64,000 bases of DNA, taken from NCBI RefSeq assembly GCF_014897705.1, contig NZ_JABUXV010000019.1, positions 21,344-85,343 of the forward strand. Reading direction: 5' to 3'. Positions 34,186 to 42,185 of the stretch are shown here, in pieces. Positions within the stretch are counted from its first letter, which is position 1. Each line of letters starts with the position of its first letter. This stretch comes from Brachybacterium sp. FME24 (GTDB taxonomy: Bacteria > Actinomycetota > Actinomycetes > Actinomycetales > Dermabacteraceae). Made by a program: the position numbers and the translations under genes. The notes under the pieces are model-generated. The model was not told the DNA's origin, did no database searches, and was given only the letters and a program-made list of their open reading frames with translations.

Positions 34186-36074
34186 CCGCCGCACCCGCCG
34201 CCCGCGACGCCGGCGCCTCCTCGGCGCTCGGCAGCGAGAGCACCACCGACGAATCCGCCCTGCACACGATCCGCCGCGGACTCTCGCTGACCCCCGAGCT
34301 GCTGCGCGGACTGTGGATCACCCTGCTGCTGGCCGTGGTCGCCACCGGCGGCAAGGTCGTCGTGCCGATCGCGGTGCAGTCGATCCTGGACCGCGGCATC
34401 ATCGCTCCTGAGCAGCCCGACCTCGGCTTCGTCGCCGGCGCTGCGGGTCTCGCGGCGGTCGTGCTGCTGCTGACCGCGACCTGCAACGTGCTCATGAACC
34501 GGCGCCTGTTCCGCCTCGCCGAGACCTCGCTGGCCACCTTGCGCAAGCGGGCCTTCCGCCACATCCACGACCTGTCCCTGCTCACCCAGGGCACCGAGCA
34601 GCGCGGCGCCCTCGTCTCCCGCGTGACCAGCGACGTCGACACCGTCAGCCAGTTCATGAGCTTCGGCGGCATCATGCTCGTGGTGATGAGCATGCAGCTG
34701 GTCCTGGCCACCGCCGTGATGGCGTTCTACTCGTGGCCGCTCGCGCTGGTGGTGTGGATCTGCTACCTCCCGATCCTGCTGATCATGGGCTCCCTGCAGA
34801 AGCGCATCCGCGCCCGCTTCCAGACGGTCCGCGCGAACGTCGGGACCATGCTCGGCTCCGTCTCCGAATCCCTCGTCGGCGCCGCCACCGTGCGCGCCTA
34901 CGGCGTCGAGAACCGCACCCGCTCCGGGCAGTTCGGGCGCGTCCGCGACGTCCGGGACGCCCAGTTCTCCGTGCTGAGACCACAGTCCGCGTCCTTCTTC
35001 CTCTCCGAGACGGCCGACGGACTCGCCACCGCGATCGTCGTCGTGATCGGGATCCTGCTGGGCACGCAGACGCTCGGGGTGAACCTTCCCGGGGCGGATC
35101 TCACCGCCGGCGGCGTGATCGCCTTCGTCTTCCTGGTCTCCCTGTTCAGCCAGCCCGTGCGCATGGGCATCGAGATGCTCTCCGAGGCGCAGAACGCGGT
35201 GGCCGGCTGGCGGCGCGTGCTCGGCGTGCTCGACACCCCGGCCGACGTCTCCGACCCCGGTGGCGCCATGGACCCCCGTACCGGGAAGCGCCTCGACCCC
35301 AGGCCCGGGGCGACCGCGCTGCCCGAGGGGCTGCTCGACATCGAGATCCGCGACCTGCGCTACTCCTACCCGACCGGGCCCGAGGTGCTGCACGGCATCA
35401 GCGTCGACATCCCCGCCCGCAGTCGCATCGCCATCGTCGGCGAGACCGGCAGCGGCAAGACGACCTTCGCCAAGCTCCTGACCCGCATGATGGACCCCGC
35501 CAGCGGCGAGCTCCTCATCGGCGAGGTGCCGCTGCATCTCATCCCGTACTCCTCGCTGCGCTCTCGCGTGATCATGGTGCCGCAGGAAGGATTCCTCTTC
35601 GACACGACCGTGGCCGGGAACCTCGCCTACGGCAGACCCGACGCGACCGGCGAGGACATGCGCCGCGCCCTGGACGAGCTGGGGCTCGGCTCCTGGGCCG
35701 ACGAACTGCCCGCAGGACTGGACACCCCTGTCGGCCAGCGCGGGGAATCGCTCAGCGCGGGGGAGCGGCAGCTGGTGGCCCTGGCCCGCGCCTACCTCGC
35801 CGATCCCGACGTGATCGTGCTCGACGAGGCGACCAGCGCCGTGGATCCCGCGGCCGACGTGCGCCTGCAGCAGGCCATCGACGGACTCGCCCGAGGCCGC
35901 ACCACCATCACCATCGCCCACCGGCTCTCCACGGCCGAACGCGCGGACCGGATCATGGTGCTCGACCACGGCGACCTCGTCGAGGCCGGCACCCACGCCG
36001 AACTGGTGGAGCTCGAGGGCGGGATCTACGCCGGGTTGCACGAGTCCTGGGTGGCGCACCGCTCGTCGCGGTGA
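34182..36074 (+). CDS. ABC exporter half-transporter with canonical Walker motifs (subunit 2)
   Basis: Fused membrane and ATPase protein (630 residues), partner of the preceding subunit. A hydrophobic transmembrane domain spans about residues 40-340. ATPase domain: Walker A GETGSGKTT (~425), Q-loop VPQEGFLFD, signature LSAGERQ (Gly to Ala, Gln to Glu), Walker B IVLDEATSAVD (~550) with the Glu intact, and switch IAHRLST intact. The altered signature faces the Asp-containing Walker B of subunit 1, giving one inactive and one active ATP site. This is the pattern known for TM287/288- and BmrCD-type exporters. The start overlaps the stop of subunit 1 (ATGA). Export of a drug, lipid or peptide is possible; nothing in the sequence decides which. 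Confidence 0.93.
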   Translation: MTAAPAARDAGASSALGSESTTDESALHTIRRGLSLTPELLRGLWITLLLAVVATGGKVVVPIAVQSILDRGIIAPEQPDLGFVAGAAGLAAVVLLLTATCNVLMNRRLFRLAETSLATLRKRAFRHIHDLSLLTQGTEQRGALVSRVTSDVDTVSQFMSFGGIMLVVMSMQLVLATAVMAFYSWPLALVVWICYLPILLIMGSLQKRIRARFQTVRANVGTMLGSVSESLVGAATVRAYGVENRTRSGQFGRVRDVRDAQFSVLRPQSASFFLSETADGLATAIVVVIGILLGTQTLGVNLPGADLTAGGVIAFVFLVSLFSQPVRMGIEMLSEAQNAVAGWRRVLGVLDTPADVSDPGGAMDPRTGKRLDPRPGATALPEGLLDIEIRDLRYSYPTGPEVLHGISVDIPARSRIAIVGETGSGKTTFAKLLTRMMDPASGELLIGEVPLHLIPYSSLRSRVIMVPQEGFLFDTTVAGNLAYGRPDATGEDMRRALDELGLGSWADELPAGLDTPVGQRGESLSAGERQLVALARAYLADPDVIVLDEATSAVDPAADVRLQQAIDGLARGRTTITIAHRLSTAERADRIMVLDHGDLVEAGTHAELVELEGGIYAGLHESWVAHRSSR

Positions 36075-36158
36075 GAACTCCCCATCGACGCGGGCCGATC
36101 TCCCGGGCACTCTTGCACCTGAAGGGGTGTCCGGACGGCCGGCATGAGGGGGAGAACC

Positions 36159-36599
36159 ATGGGGACGAGGCACGACGCGAGCAGCACGGGAACGGGCATG
36201 GGCAGGGGAGCTCGGGCCGACGAAGGGACTCCTCGGTCAACCCGGTCCCGGCGTACGATTCTCACGGTCGGGCTCGGGGGTCTTGCGACGCTCTGGTCCG
36301 TCCTCGCGACCCTGGTGGCTTCGACGTCCGCTCGCGTCACCTACTACCTGCCGCCCCCGGACGGTTCCACGGAGGCCGTGGAGCGTCACGACTGGATCGA
36401 GAGCGTGCTGGCCCTCATCCCCGTGTCGCTCGTCGCAGGGCTGCTCGCGCTCGTGGCGACCGCTCTCGCCGTAGCGGCTCTTGTGCGCCGACGCACGGCA
36501 TCGCCCTGGTTGCTGGTCCTGGCGTGCCTCGCGCTGGTCATCGCCTTTCTGGTGAGTCTCGCGGTCCCATGGCTGGCGTCGCAGGTCGGGGTCTACTGA
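36159..36599 (+). CDS. Hypothetical membrane protein
   Basis: Unrecognised protein of 146 residues with a polar, Arg/Gly/Thr-rich N-terminus (about 35 residues) and three predicted membrane segments: LTVGLGGLATLWSVLATLVA, VLALIPVSLVAGLLALVATALAVAALV and WLLVLACLALVIAFLVSLAVPWLA. A short outside loop (YYLPPPDGSTEAVERHDWIE) links segments one and two. ATG 36159 is preferred because GGGGGAG lies six bases upstream; ATG 36144 is in frame but has no such site. No functional clue from neighbours. Confidence 0.65.
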   Translation: MGTRHDASSTGTGMGRGARADEGTPRSTRSRRTILTVGLGGLATLWSVLATLVASTSARVTYYLPPPDGSTEAVERHDWIESVLALIPVSLVAGLLALVATALAVAALVRRRTASPWLLVLACLALVIAFLVSLAVPWLASQVGVY

Positions 36600-36644
36600 T
36601 CTCCTCGAGAGCGATCCGGTCGAGGCTCCTCTAGGATCCAGATC

Positions 36645-37547
36645 GTGCCGGACCCTCAGAACCCTCCCGTCCCCCCGATCTCCGCACGCCATGAGCCTCG
36701 CTTCGGCAACGCGGAGCGCAAAGGGACTCTCGCGGCTGCCTTCCAGAGCCAGGGCGAGGACTACGACCGCCTTCGGCCCGGTTACCCCTGCGCCGCCCTC
36801 GACGAGATCCTCGCCGCGGTGAACGGTGACGGCGCGGAGGCGAGTGCCGACGGCGACGTTCGCCGTGCCTCGACTCCTGGCTCCCTCCGCGCCGTCGACC
36901 TCGGGGCCGGCACCGGCAAGCTCTCCTGGGCACTCGCGGAGCGGGGCCTCCACGTCACCGCGGTGGACACCAGTCGCGCCATGCTCGAGGCAGCGCGGAA
37001 CGGCGGCCCGTCCTCCGATCCGGACTCTCCCGGCCCTTCCCACGCCACCGCCCTCTCCACGCGGGTTGCCCCTGCCGAGGAAACTGGGCTCCCGGATTCC
37101 TCGGCGGACCTCGTCACCGTCGCCCAGGCCTGGCACTGGTTCGACGCCGAGGCGGCGTCCGCCGAGGTCACGCGACTGCTTGCTCCCGGCGGCGTTCTCG
37201 CTCTGGTGTGGAACATGCTCGACGTGACGATCCCCTGGGTGCACCGGCTCTCGCGGATCATGCATGCCGGGGATATCCACCGCGAGGACTTCCTGCCCAC
37301 CGTCGGCCCTGGCCCCTCCCTCGTGCAGCGCAGCGTGCACGCCTGGGAGGATCCGATGCCCACGCAGGACGTCATCGACCTCGCCCGCACCCGCAGTTAC
37401 GTCATCACCGCCCCCGAGGAGCGCCGCGCGAAGGTGCTCGCGAACCTCGACTGGTACCTGCACGAGCACCTCGGCCACGCACCGGGCGACGTCATCGGCG
37501 TCCCGTACCGCACCGACCTGTTCCTCTACCGGCCGGCGAGGGAATAG
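36645..37547 (+). CDS. Class I SAM-dependent methyltransferase
   Basis: Predicted cytoplasmic methyltransferase of 300 residues. AFQSQGEDYDRLRPGYP near residues 33-49 and VDLGAGTGKLSWALAERGLHVTAVDTSRAMLEAAR near residues 85-118 are motif I and surroundings of the Methyltransf_11 type; LPDSSADLVTVAQAWHWFD (about residues 150-168) is the motif typical of the UbiE/TMT-like subgroup, and LAPGGVLALVWNMLD is motif V. Substrate unknown. GTG 36645 has TAGGAT 7 bases upstream and no ribosome-binding site, so it is probably leaderless. The next 380 bases contain the 30-bp hairpin repeat array. Confidence 0.88.
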   Translation: MPDPQNPPVPPISARHEPRFGNAERKGTLAAAFQSQGEDYDRLRPGYPCAALDEILAAVNGDGAEASADGDVRRASTPGSLRAVDLGAGTGKLSWALAERGLHVTAVDTSRAMLEAARNGGPSSDPDSPGPSHATALSTRVAPAEETGLPDSSADLVTVAQAWHWFDAEAASAEVTRLLAPGGVLALVWNMLDVTIPWVHRLSRIMHAGDIHREDFLPTVGPGPSLVQRSVHAWEDPMPTQDVIDLARTRSYVITAPEERRAKVLANLDWYLHEHLGHAPGDVIGVPYRTDLFLYRPARE

Positions 37548-37635
37548 AGCCGAGGGTTCCATGACCCGTCCGGGTGGCCCTCTCGTCTCGGGCGCATCGA
37601 CCCCTCGCGTCCCCGTAGCCCCCTGCCCGCACTCC

Positions 37636-37815
37636 CAGGGCTACCCGTCGGTACCCCGCACGAACCAGGGCTACCCGTCGGTACCCCGCACGAACCAGGG
37701 CTACCCGTCGGTACCCCGCACGAACCAGGGCTACCCGTCGGTACCCCGCACGAACCAGGGCTACCCGTCGGTACCCCGCACGAACCAGGGCTACCCGTCG
37801 GTACCCCGCACGAAT
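37636..37815 (+). repeat. Six tandem 30-bp repeats, each containing a hairpin
   Basis: Six head-to-tail units at 37636, 37666, 37696, 37726, 37756 and 37786; the first five are identical and the last differs only at its final base. Each unit contains GGGCTACC-CGTC-GGTACCCC, an imperfect stem (7 of 8 pairs) with a tetraloop, and so a GGTACC site every 30 bases. The array sits between the methyltransferase stop and the 3' end of the opposite-strand gene at 37927. It has no spacers, so it is not CRISPR. The frames through it are open only because 30 is a multiple of three; neither strand gives a credible protein. Confidence 0.95.
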
Positions 37816-37926
37816 AGGCGTTGAGGATGGCTGATTCCGCCTACTCACGCGCGGTGAAACTCCAGGCACTGCGGGAGCGGAGCTGGGCCATACGCGGAGG
37901 CACCAGGCGTGTGGTGACGGTTCCCG

Positions 37927-38907
37927 TCATGGACGCCATCCTCGTTCCCGAAGTTCGTCCCGGACGAGGCGAATGGCCTGCGCACAGTTGCGTCGCGTGT
38001 CTTCCTCGTACAGCCGGATCTCTGCCCATCCTGCGGATTTCACCTGACGGGCCCTCCGAATGTCACGCTTCACCTGGTCATTTTCCTTATGTGAGGCACC
38101 CTCGTACTCAACGCACACTCGGTACTGCGGCCACTGGAAGTCCGGGTCGTGGCGGGCTCGGCCGTCGGCGCCGATCAAGGGCTTGTTGATCAGCGGCTCT
38201 GGGAGACCGGCTTCGATGAACGCCAGGCGCAGCAAGGTCTCCATCGGGGAATCGGAGCCGATCCGGATGTCCGCGAGAGCACGACGAAGGGCCTGCGCGT
38301 GGCGACCAGTGCAGACGGCCCGGAGCTCCTCGAGAGTGCACCAGGGGAGCTCGCGCCCGGGCTCGAAGTCCGGGCGGGGCGTGCGGACGAGGTGGTCCCC
38401 GACCGTGACGAGCGGCACGTGCGGCAGATTCTGCGCGAGGTCTCGCCATGTGCGCGCGCGGTTGGTGACCCGCAGGGTGGAGCGCGGAGCCGTTGCGGAA
38501 CTGGTGTATGACCTGCGCTGTCTATAGGTGAGTCGTTGGGTCTCCTCGGGGGTGATCGCGAAATCGTGCCAGCGGATGACGCGGTCCGATCCATTGCGAC
38601 CCCCGGGGATCGACACGTGCAGCGGTGTGCGCAGGCTCCATGACTCGAGCAGTCGGGGCAGTGGCATCCCCAGAAGACGGGCCGCAGAGAGCCCGACGAC
38701 GACCGCCGGGCCCTCGTGACGACAGATCGCAGCAGCGAGGGAGGCCTCAGTGACCGGGTCCCCCTTTCTCGCCTGCAGTCCCCGGCGGAGGCGGGTGAGG
38801 TCACCTCGCTTGAGACGATCCGACGAGACTCCGGCGTTCCGCGCTTCTGCGCTGGTGAACACCTGCCAGGGCAGTGCGCTCGGGAGGGGATCCGGGGGAC
38901 GCGGCAT
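37927..38907 (-). CDS. AbiEi-like DNA-binding N-domain plus PD-(D/E)XK/DUF559-like nuclease domain
   Basis: Protein of 326 residues. Residues 13-60 (WQVFTSAEARNAGVSSDRLKRGDLTRLRRGLQARKG) resemble the winged-helix N-domain of AbiEi-type antitoxins and related actinobacterial proteins. Residues 215-325 resemble the Vsr/DUF559 nuclease fold: SPMETLLRLAFIEAGLPEP, then HDPDFQWPQYRVCVEYEGASH, with an Asp and a Glu in the positions of the PD-(D/E)XK acidic pair, and RARQVKSAGWAEIRLYEEDTRR after it. Stand-alone genes of this type are common in actinobacteria with no proven role; a part in defence or DNA processing is inference. No neighbouring toxin, methylase or mobile element is seen. The 30-bp repeat array lies about 110 bases past its 3' end. 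Confidence 0.7.
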   Translation of the reverse strand: MPRPPDPLPSALPWQVFTSAEARNAGVSSDRLKRGDLTRLRRGLQARKGDPVTEASLAAAICRHEGPAVVVGLSAARLLGMPLPRLLESWSLRTPLHVSIPGGRNGSDRVIRWHDFAITPEETQRLTYRQRRSYTSSATAPRSTLRVTNRARTWRDLAQNLPHVPLVTVGDHLVRTPRPDFEPGRELPWCTLEELRAVCTGRHAQALRRALADIRIGSDSPMETLLRLAFIEAGLPEPLINKPLIGADGRARHDPDFQWPQYRVCVEYEGASHKENDQVKRDIRRARQVKSAGWAEIRLYEEDTRRNCAQAIRLVRDELRERGWRP

Positions 38908-39352
38908 GCACCCAGGGTGGCTCGAGGTCGACAGCGACCTCGCTCACCATCCACAACCGGCGCTGTGGAGGAACGGTCCGCGGCGATGATCAGGCCCACG
39001 TCACCGCGGGCGGTGGCCCGGTGGCCCCGGTGACCCGACTGGCGCGGGCGACCGTCGAGGGCGACTCCCAGCTGTACCAGCGAAGGGCGCGTTGTCGCCC
39101 TGCCCGTCATCGCCACAGCGTGCCCCCGTCGCGATGGCTGCGGGCAACCCGCTTGAATAGGCGGTGACAAGGCCTCTTTCCGCCGATTCAGGCGGGGTGG
39201 CCAAGTGTGAGCGGGGTGGCCAAGAGGGTGTCGGGAATCAGCCGGCGCCGCTGCCACCGACGCTCATGCCAGCGCGAACGCTCATGCCAGTGCAAACGCC
39301 CATGCCAGCGCATACGCCCTCGCCCTCGCCAGCGCCAGCGCCAGAGCTGGCG
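38908..39352. other. Intergenic region with short degenerate repeats
   Basis: About 445 bases with no supported gene. It contains a small hairpin AGGGCG-CGTTGT-CGCCCT (39085-39102), a stem CCGCC-GATTCA-GGCGG near 39180-39195, two copies of GCGGGGTGGCCAAG near 39190-39225, and three degenerate 18-bp tandem units at 39263-39316 (each with ATGCCAG). The region follows the 3' end of the DUF6318-like gene and precedes the start of the AbiEi-like gene, so the hairpins may terminate the former. Confidence 0.4.
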
Positions 39353-40045
39353 TCAGGCGCCGGCGGACTCGCCCCCGGCATCGCTCGCGCCACCGCTACC
39401 GCCGCCGTCGGAGGCGCCACTGCCCTCGGGGGCGATGCTCATGTCGGTCACGCGCCAGCGCTCTCCGTCCCAGGCGATCTGGGCGATCAGCTGGCCGGAG
39501 ATCTCCTCGAGCGCGTTCGGCTGCAGGTTCGGGTCATCGACCAGGAGGCTGTGCTCCTGGGTGAAGTCCGCGACGACCTCACCGGTGGCGGGCGGCTCGC
39601 CGGTGCCGGAGAACGTCGTCGAGTGGACCACGAAGTCCCCGTCGACCAGGTAGCCGTCCTGCTCGGCCAGGAGCTGGGCGTTGTCGAGGAAGGACACGCA
39701 CACCTGACATTGCTGGTCCACGGAGTTCTCCCATGTGGAGACGTCGCCGCTGCTCATCATGTAGCTGTAGGACTCCAGCAGATAGGTCAGGGTGGCCTGC
39801 GCGCCCTCGGGGGACTGCTCCGTGAGGCCGGCGGGCTCCTCGGGGCGGGGCAGGTCGGGGCGCGGGGGCTGATCGGCCGGATCCGCCGTGGGGCGGTTCT
39901 CCGGGTTCTCCGGGGCGCTCGTCGCCTCCGGCTGCTGCTCCTCGTCGCGGGGGCCCAGCGCGGAGTTGAGCCCGATCACGCCGATCGGCACCACCAGCAG
40001 GAGGGCGAGGACGGCGATGATGATGCGTTGAGCAGGTCGATTCAC
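39353..40045 (-). CDS. DUF6318-like membrane-anchored protein
   Basis: Exported or membrane-anchored protein of about 230 residues. From GTG 40045 the N-terminus is short and basic (NRPAQR) followed by one hydrophobic segment (IIIAVLALLLVVPIGVIGL); no lipobox Cys follows it, so it looks like a signal anchor. A Pro/Glu-rich stretch (about residues 30-80) leads to a folded domain with SPEGAQATLTYLLESYSYMMSSGDVSTWENSVDQQCQVCVSFLDNAQLLAEQDGYLVDGDF, whose aromatic helix and CxxC pair resemble the DUF6318 family of actinobacterial secreted proteins. The C-terminus is Gly/Ser/Ala-rich. Function unknown. Starts further upstream would put a non-conserved 39-residue region before the anchor. Confidence 0.75.
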   Translation of the reverse strand: MNRPAQRIIIAVLALLLVVPIGVIGLNSALGPRDEEQQPEATSAPENPENRPTADPADQPPRPDLPRPEEPAGLTEQSPEGAQATLTYLLESYSYMMSSGDVSTWENSVDQQCQVCVSFLDNAQLLAEQDGYLVDGDFVVHSTTFSGTGEPPATGEVVADFTQEHSLLVDDPNLQPNALEEISGQLIAQIAWDGERWRVTDMSIAPEGSGASDGGGSGGASDAGGESAGA

Positions 40046-40445
40046 GCGCCCCACGGTAGACGACGCAGCATAAGGTTCCCGGTGCGGAGAACCGAGTCGC
40101 AGCCTGACCAGCCCCGCGGCTGGCGTCACGTGACCAACGGCGCGCCACCAACGGCGCGCCACCGGCTGTGCGCGAGCCGGCAGCGAACAGGTGCGCGTCC
40201 CGTGCGCGCACCTCCTTCAGCGACCCCTTCGTGCCGACGGCACTGCCCGTGGGCGGGACGAACCCGGCTCGACGTGCCCACCTCCGTGGCCCCCGCGCGC
40301 GGTACGAACTTCGCTCGAGGTATCCACCTCCGCGGCCGCGCGTGCGGTACCCACGAAAGTCTGATGCTGACGGGAGGGTGCGCGGACTATGCTCTTCCAG
40401 GCGCACTGGCACGGTCCGGCCCGTGCCCGTGGACGAAGGAGCTCC
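40046..40445. other. Divergent intergenic region with a 45-bp direct repeat
   Basis: About 400 bases between the DUF6318-like gene and the second ABC exporter; no supported gene. It contains two copies of a roughly 45-bp unit (40256-40300 and 40301-40345, sharing ACGAAC..., GGCTCGA/CGCTCGA and CCACCTCCG blocks). A shorter 14-bp duplication (ACCAACGGCGCGCC) lies near 40133-40160. The exporter promoter must be here; I cannot place -35/-10 boxes with confidence. Confidence 0.45.
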
Positions 40446-42185
40446 GTGACCCTGCTGCGACTCGTGCTGAGCTCCCTCAAGCCGTACAGACTGTGGATCG
40501 CCCTGGTGGTGCTCTTCCAGGTCATCGGCGTGCTGGCTGCTCTGTACCTGCCCACCTTGAACGCCGACATCATCGACGACGGCGTGGCCAAGGCGAACAT
40601 CTCGGTGATCTGGGATCTCGGCAAGCTCATGCTGCTCATCTCGTTCGGCAACATCATCGCGCTGGTGGTCGCGAACTTCTTCGCCGCGCGCTCGGCGATG
40701 AAGGTCGGCAAGGACCTGCGCTCCTCGGTGTTCTCGACGGTCTCGTCGTTCTCTCCGCGGGAGCTGAGCGAGTTCGGCACTCCCTCGCTCATCACGCGGT
40801 CCACGAATGACGTCCAGCAGGTGCAGATGCTGGTCTTCTTCTCCTTGAACATGCTGGTCCAGGCGCCGGTGACGGGGATCGGCGGCGTCGTGCTGGCGCT
40901 GCGGGTCGAGCCGGGCATGGCCTGGCTGATCGCGGTGATGGTGCCGGTGATGCTGGTGGCCGTCGGCATCCTGATCGCCAAGGCCGCACCGCTGTTCAAG
41001 CAGATGCAGGGCAAGATCGATGACATCAACGGGGTGCTGCGCGAGCAGATCACCGGCATTCGGGTGCTGCGCGCCTTCGTGCGCGAGGACCGTGAGCGTG
41101 AGCGCTACGGCGTGGTCAACGACCAGCTCACCGACCTGAACCGCCGCATCGGCCTGCTGATGATCCTCATCAACCCGATCATCATGTTCATCCTCAACGT
41201 CTCCAGCGTGCTGGTGCTGCTGGTGGCCGCGCCCCGCATCGACTCCGGTCAGATGGAGATCGGCTCGATCACCGCCTTCATCGCCTACCTGATGCAGATC
41301 CTCATCGCGGTCATGATGGCGACGTTCATGACGATGATGATCCCCCGCGCGATGGTCTCGGCGGACCGCATCACCGCGGTGCTGGAGACCGATACCAGCG
41401 TGGTCCAGCGCCTGGACGGGGTCCGCGAGATCTCCGGGCCCATCGAGCTGACCTTCGATGACGTCTCCTTCACCTATCCCGGCGCCGAGCGCCCGGTGCT
41501 CGAGAACATCTCCTTCTCCGCCCGCGCCGGCCAGACGGTCGCGATCATCGGCGGCACCGGCGCCGGCAAGACCACGCTGATCAACCTGGTGCCGCGGCTG
41601 ATGGACGCGAGCGAGGGCCGGGTGCTGCTGAACGGCCACGACGTGCGCGACCTCGATGCCCGCGTGCTCTGGGACCGGGTGGGCCTGGTCCCGCAGCGGC
41701 CCTTCCTGTTCTCCGGCACGGTCGCCTCGAACCTCCGGTTCGGCAATCCCGCGGCCGACGAGCAGGAGCTGTGGCATGCGCTGACCGTCGCGCAGGGTCG
41801 CGATTTCGTCGCCTCGATGCCCACGCAGCTGGAATCCCCGATCGCCCAGGGCGGCACCAACGTCTCCGGAGGTCAGCGTCAGCGCCTGTGCATCGCCCGT
41901 GCGCTCGCCGCGACGCCGTCGTTGTACCTGTTCGACGACTCCTTCAGCGCGCTCGACCTGACCACCGATGCGAAGCTGCGCGCGGCGCTCGCCCCGGAGA
42001 CCGGGGACGCGCTGGTCCTGATCGTCGCCCAGCGCATCACGACCATCACCAACGCCGATCTGATCCTGGTGCTCGACAACGGCCGGATCGTCGACCAGGG
42101 AACGCATACCGAGCTCCTGGAGAGCTCGTCGACCTATCAGGAGATCGTCCAGTCCCAGGGCGTCGAGGAGGAGGTGGCCGGATGA
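40446..42185 (+). CDS. ABC exporter half-transporter with degenerate ATPase site (second pair, subunit 1)
   Basis: Fused membrane and ATPase protein (579 residues), half of a second heterodimeric exporter. Six helices (about residues 15-300) and an ATPase domain with Walker A GGTGAGKTT (~370), signature VSGGQRQR, Walker B LYLFDDSFSALD (~498) with Asp replacing the catalytic Glu, and the switch histidine replaced by Gln (IVAQRITTI). Those two changes mark the non-hydrolytic Walker side of a heterodimer; the partner at 42182 has the altered signature. GTG 40446 is chosen because AAGGAG lies four bases upstream. The MsbA/LmrA-like pair (compare YheI/YheH of Bacillus) commonly exports drugs or lipids, substrate unknown. 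Confidence 0.93.
   Translation: MTLLRLVLSSLKPYRLWIALVVLFQVIGVLAALYLPTLNADIIDDGVAKANISVIWDLGKLMLLISFGNIIALVVANFFAARSAMKVGKDLRSSVFSTVSSFSPRELSEFGTPSLITRSTNDVQQVQMLVFFSLNMLVQAPVTGIGGVVLALRVEPGMAWLIAVMVPVMLVAVGILIAKAAPLFKQMQGKIDDINGVLREQITGIRVLRAFVREDRERERYGVVNDQLTDLNRRIGLLMILINPIIMFILNVSSVLVLLVAAPRIDSGQMEIGSITAFIAYLMQILIAVMMATFMTMMIPRAMVSADRITAVLETDTSVVQRLDGVREISGPIELTFDDVSFTYPGAERPVLENISFSARAGQTVAIIGGTGAGKTTLINLVPRLMDASEGRVLLNGHDVRDLDARVLWDRVGLVPQRPFLFSGTVASNLRFGNPAADEQELWHALTVAQGRDFVASMPTQLESPIAQGGTNVSGGQRQRLCIARALAATPSLYLFDDSFSALDLTTDAKLRAALAPETGDALVLIVAQRITTITNADLILVLDNGRIVDQGTHTELLESSSTYQEIVQSQGVEEEVAG

Noticed and set aside
37636..37815. CRISPR array
   Set aside because: Repeats are directly adjacent without spacers, and no cas genes are seen.
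37636..37815. Protein made of 10-residue repeats (QGYPSVPRTN on the plus strand, VRAGYRRVAL on the minus strand)
   Set aside because: Frames are open only because the unit is 30 bases; no start signal, domain or conserved flank, and one frame is the continuation of a shadow of the methyltransferase gene.
37636..37815. Iteron-type replication origin
   Set aside because: No Rep gene, AT-rich zone or DnaA boxes nearby.
39190..39225. tRNA-like sequence (GGGGTGGCCAAG)
   Set aside because: Resembles a D-arm only; no anticodon stem or T-arm follows.
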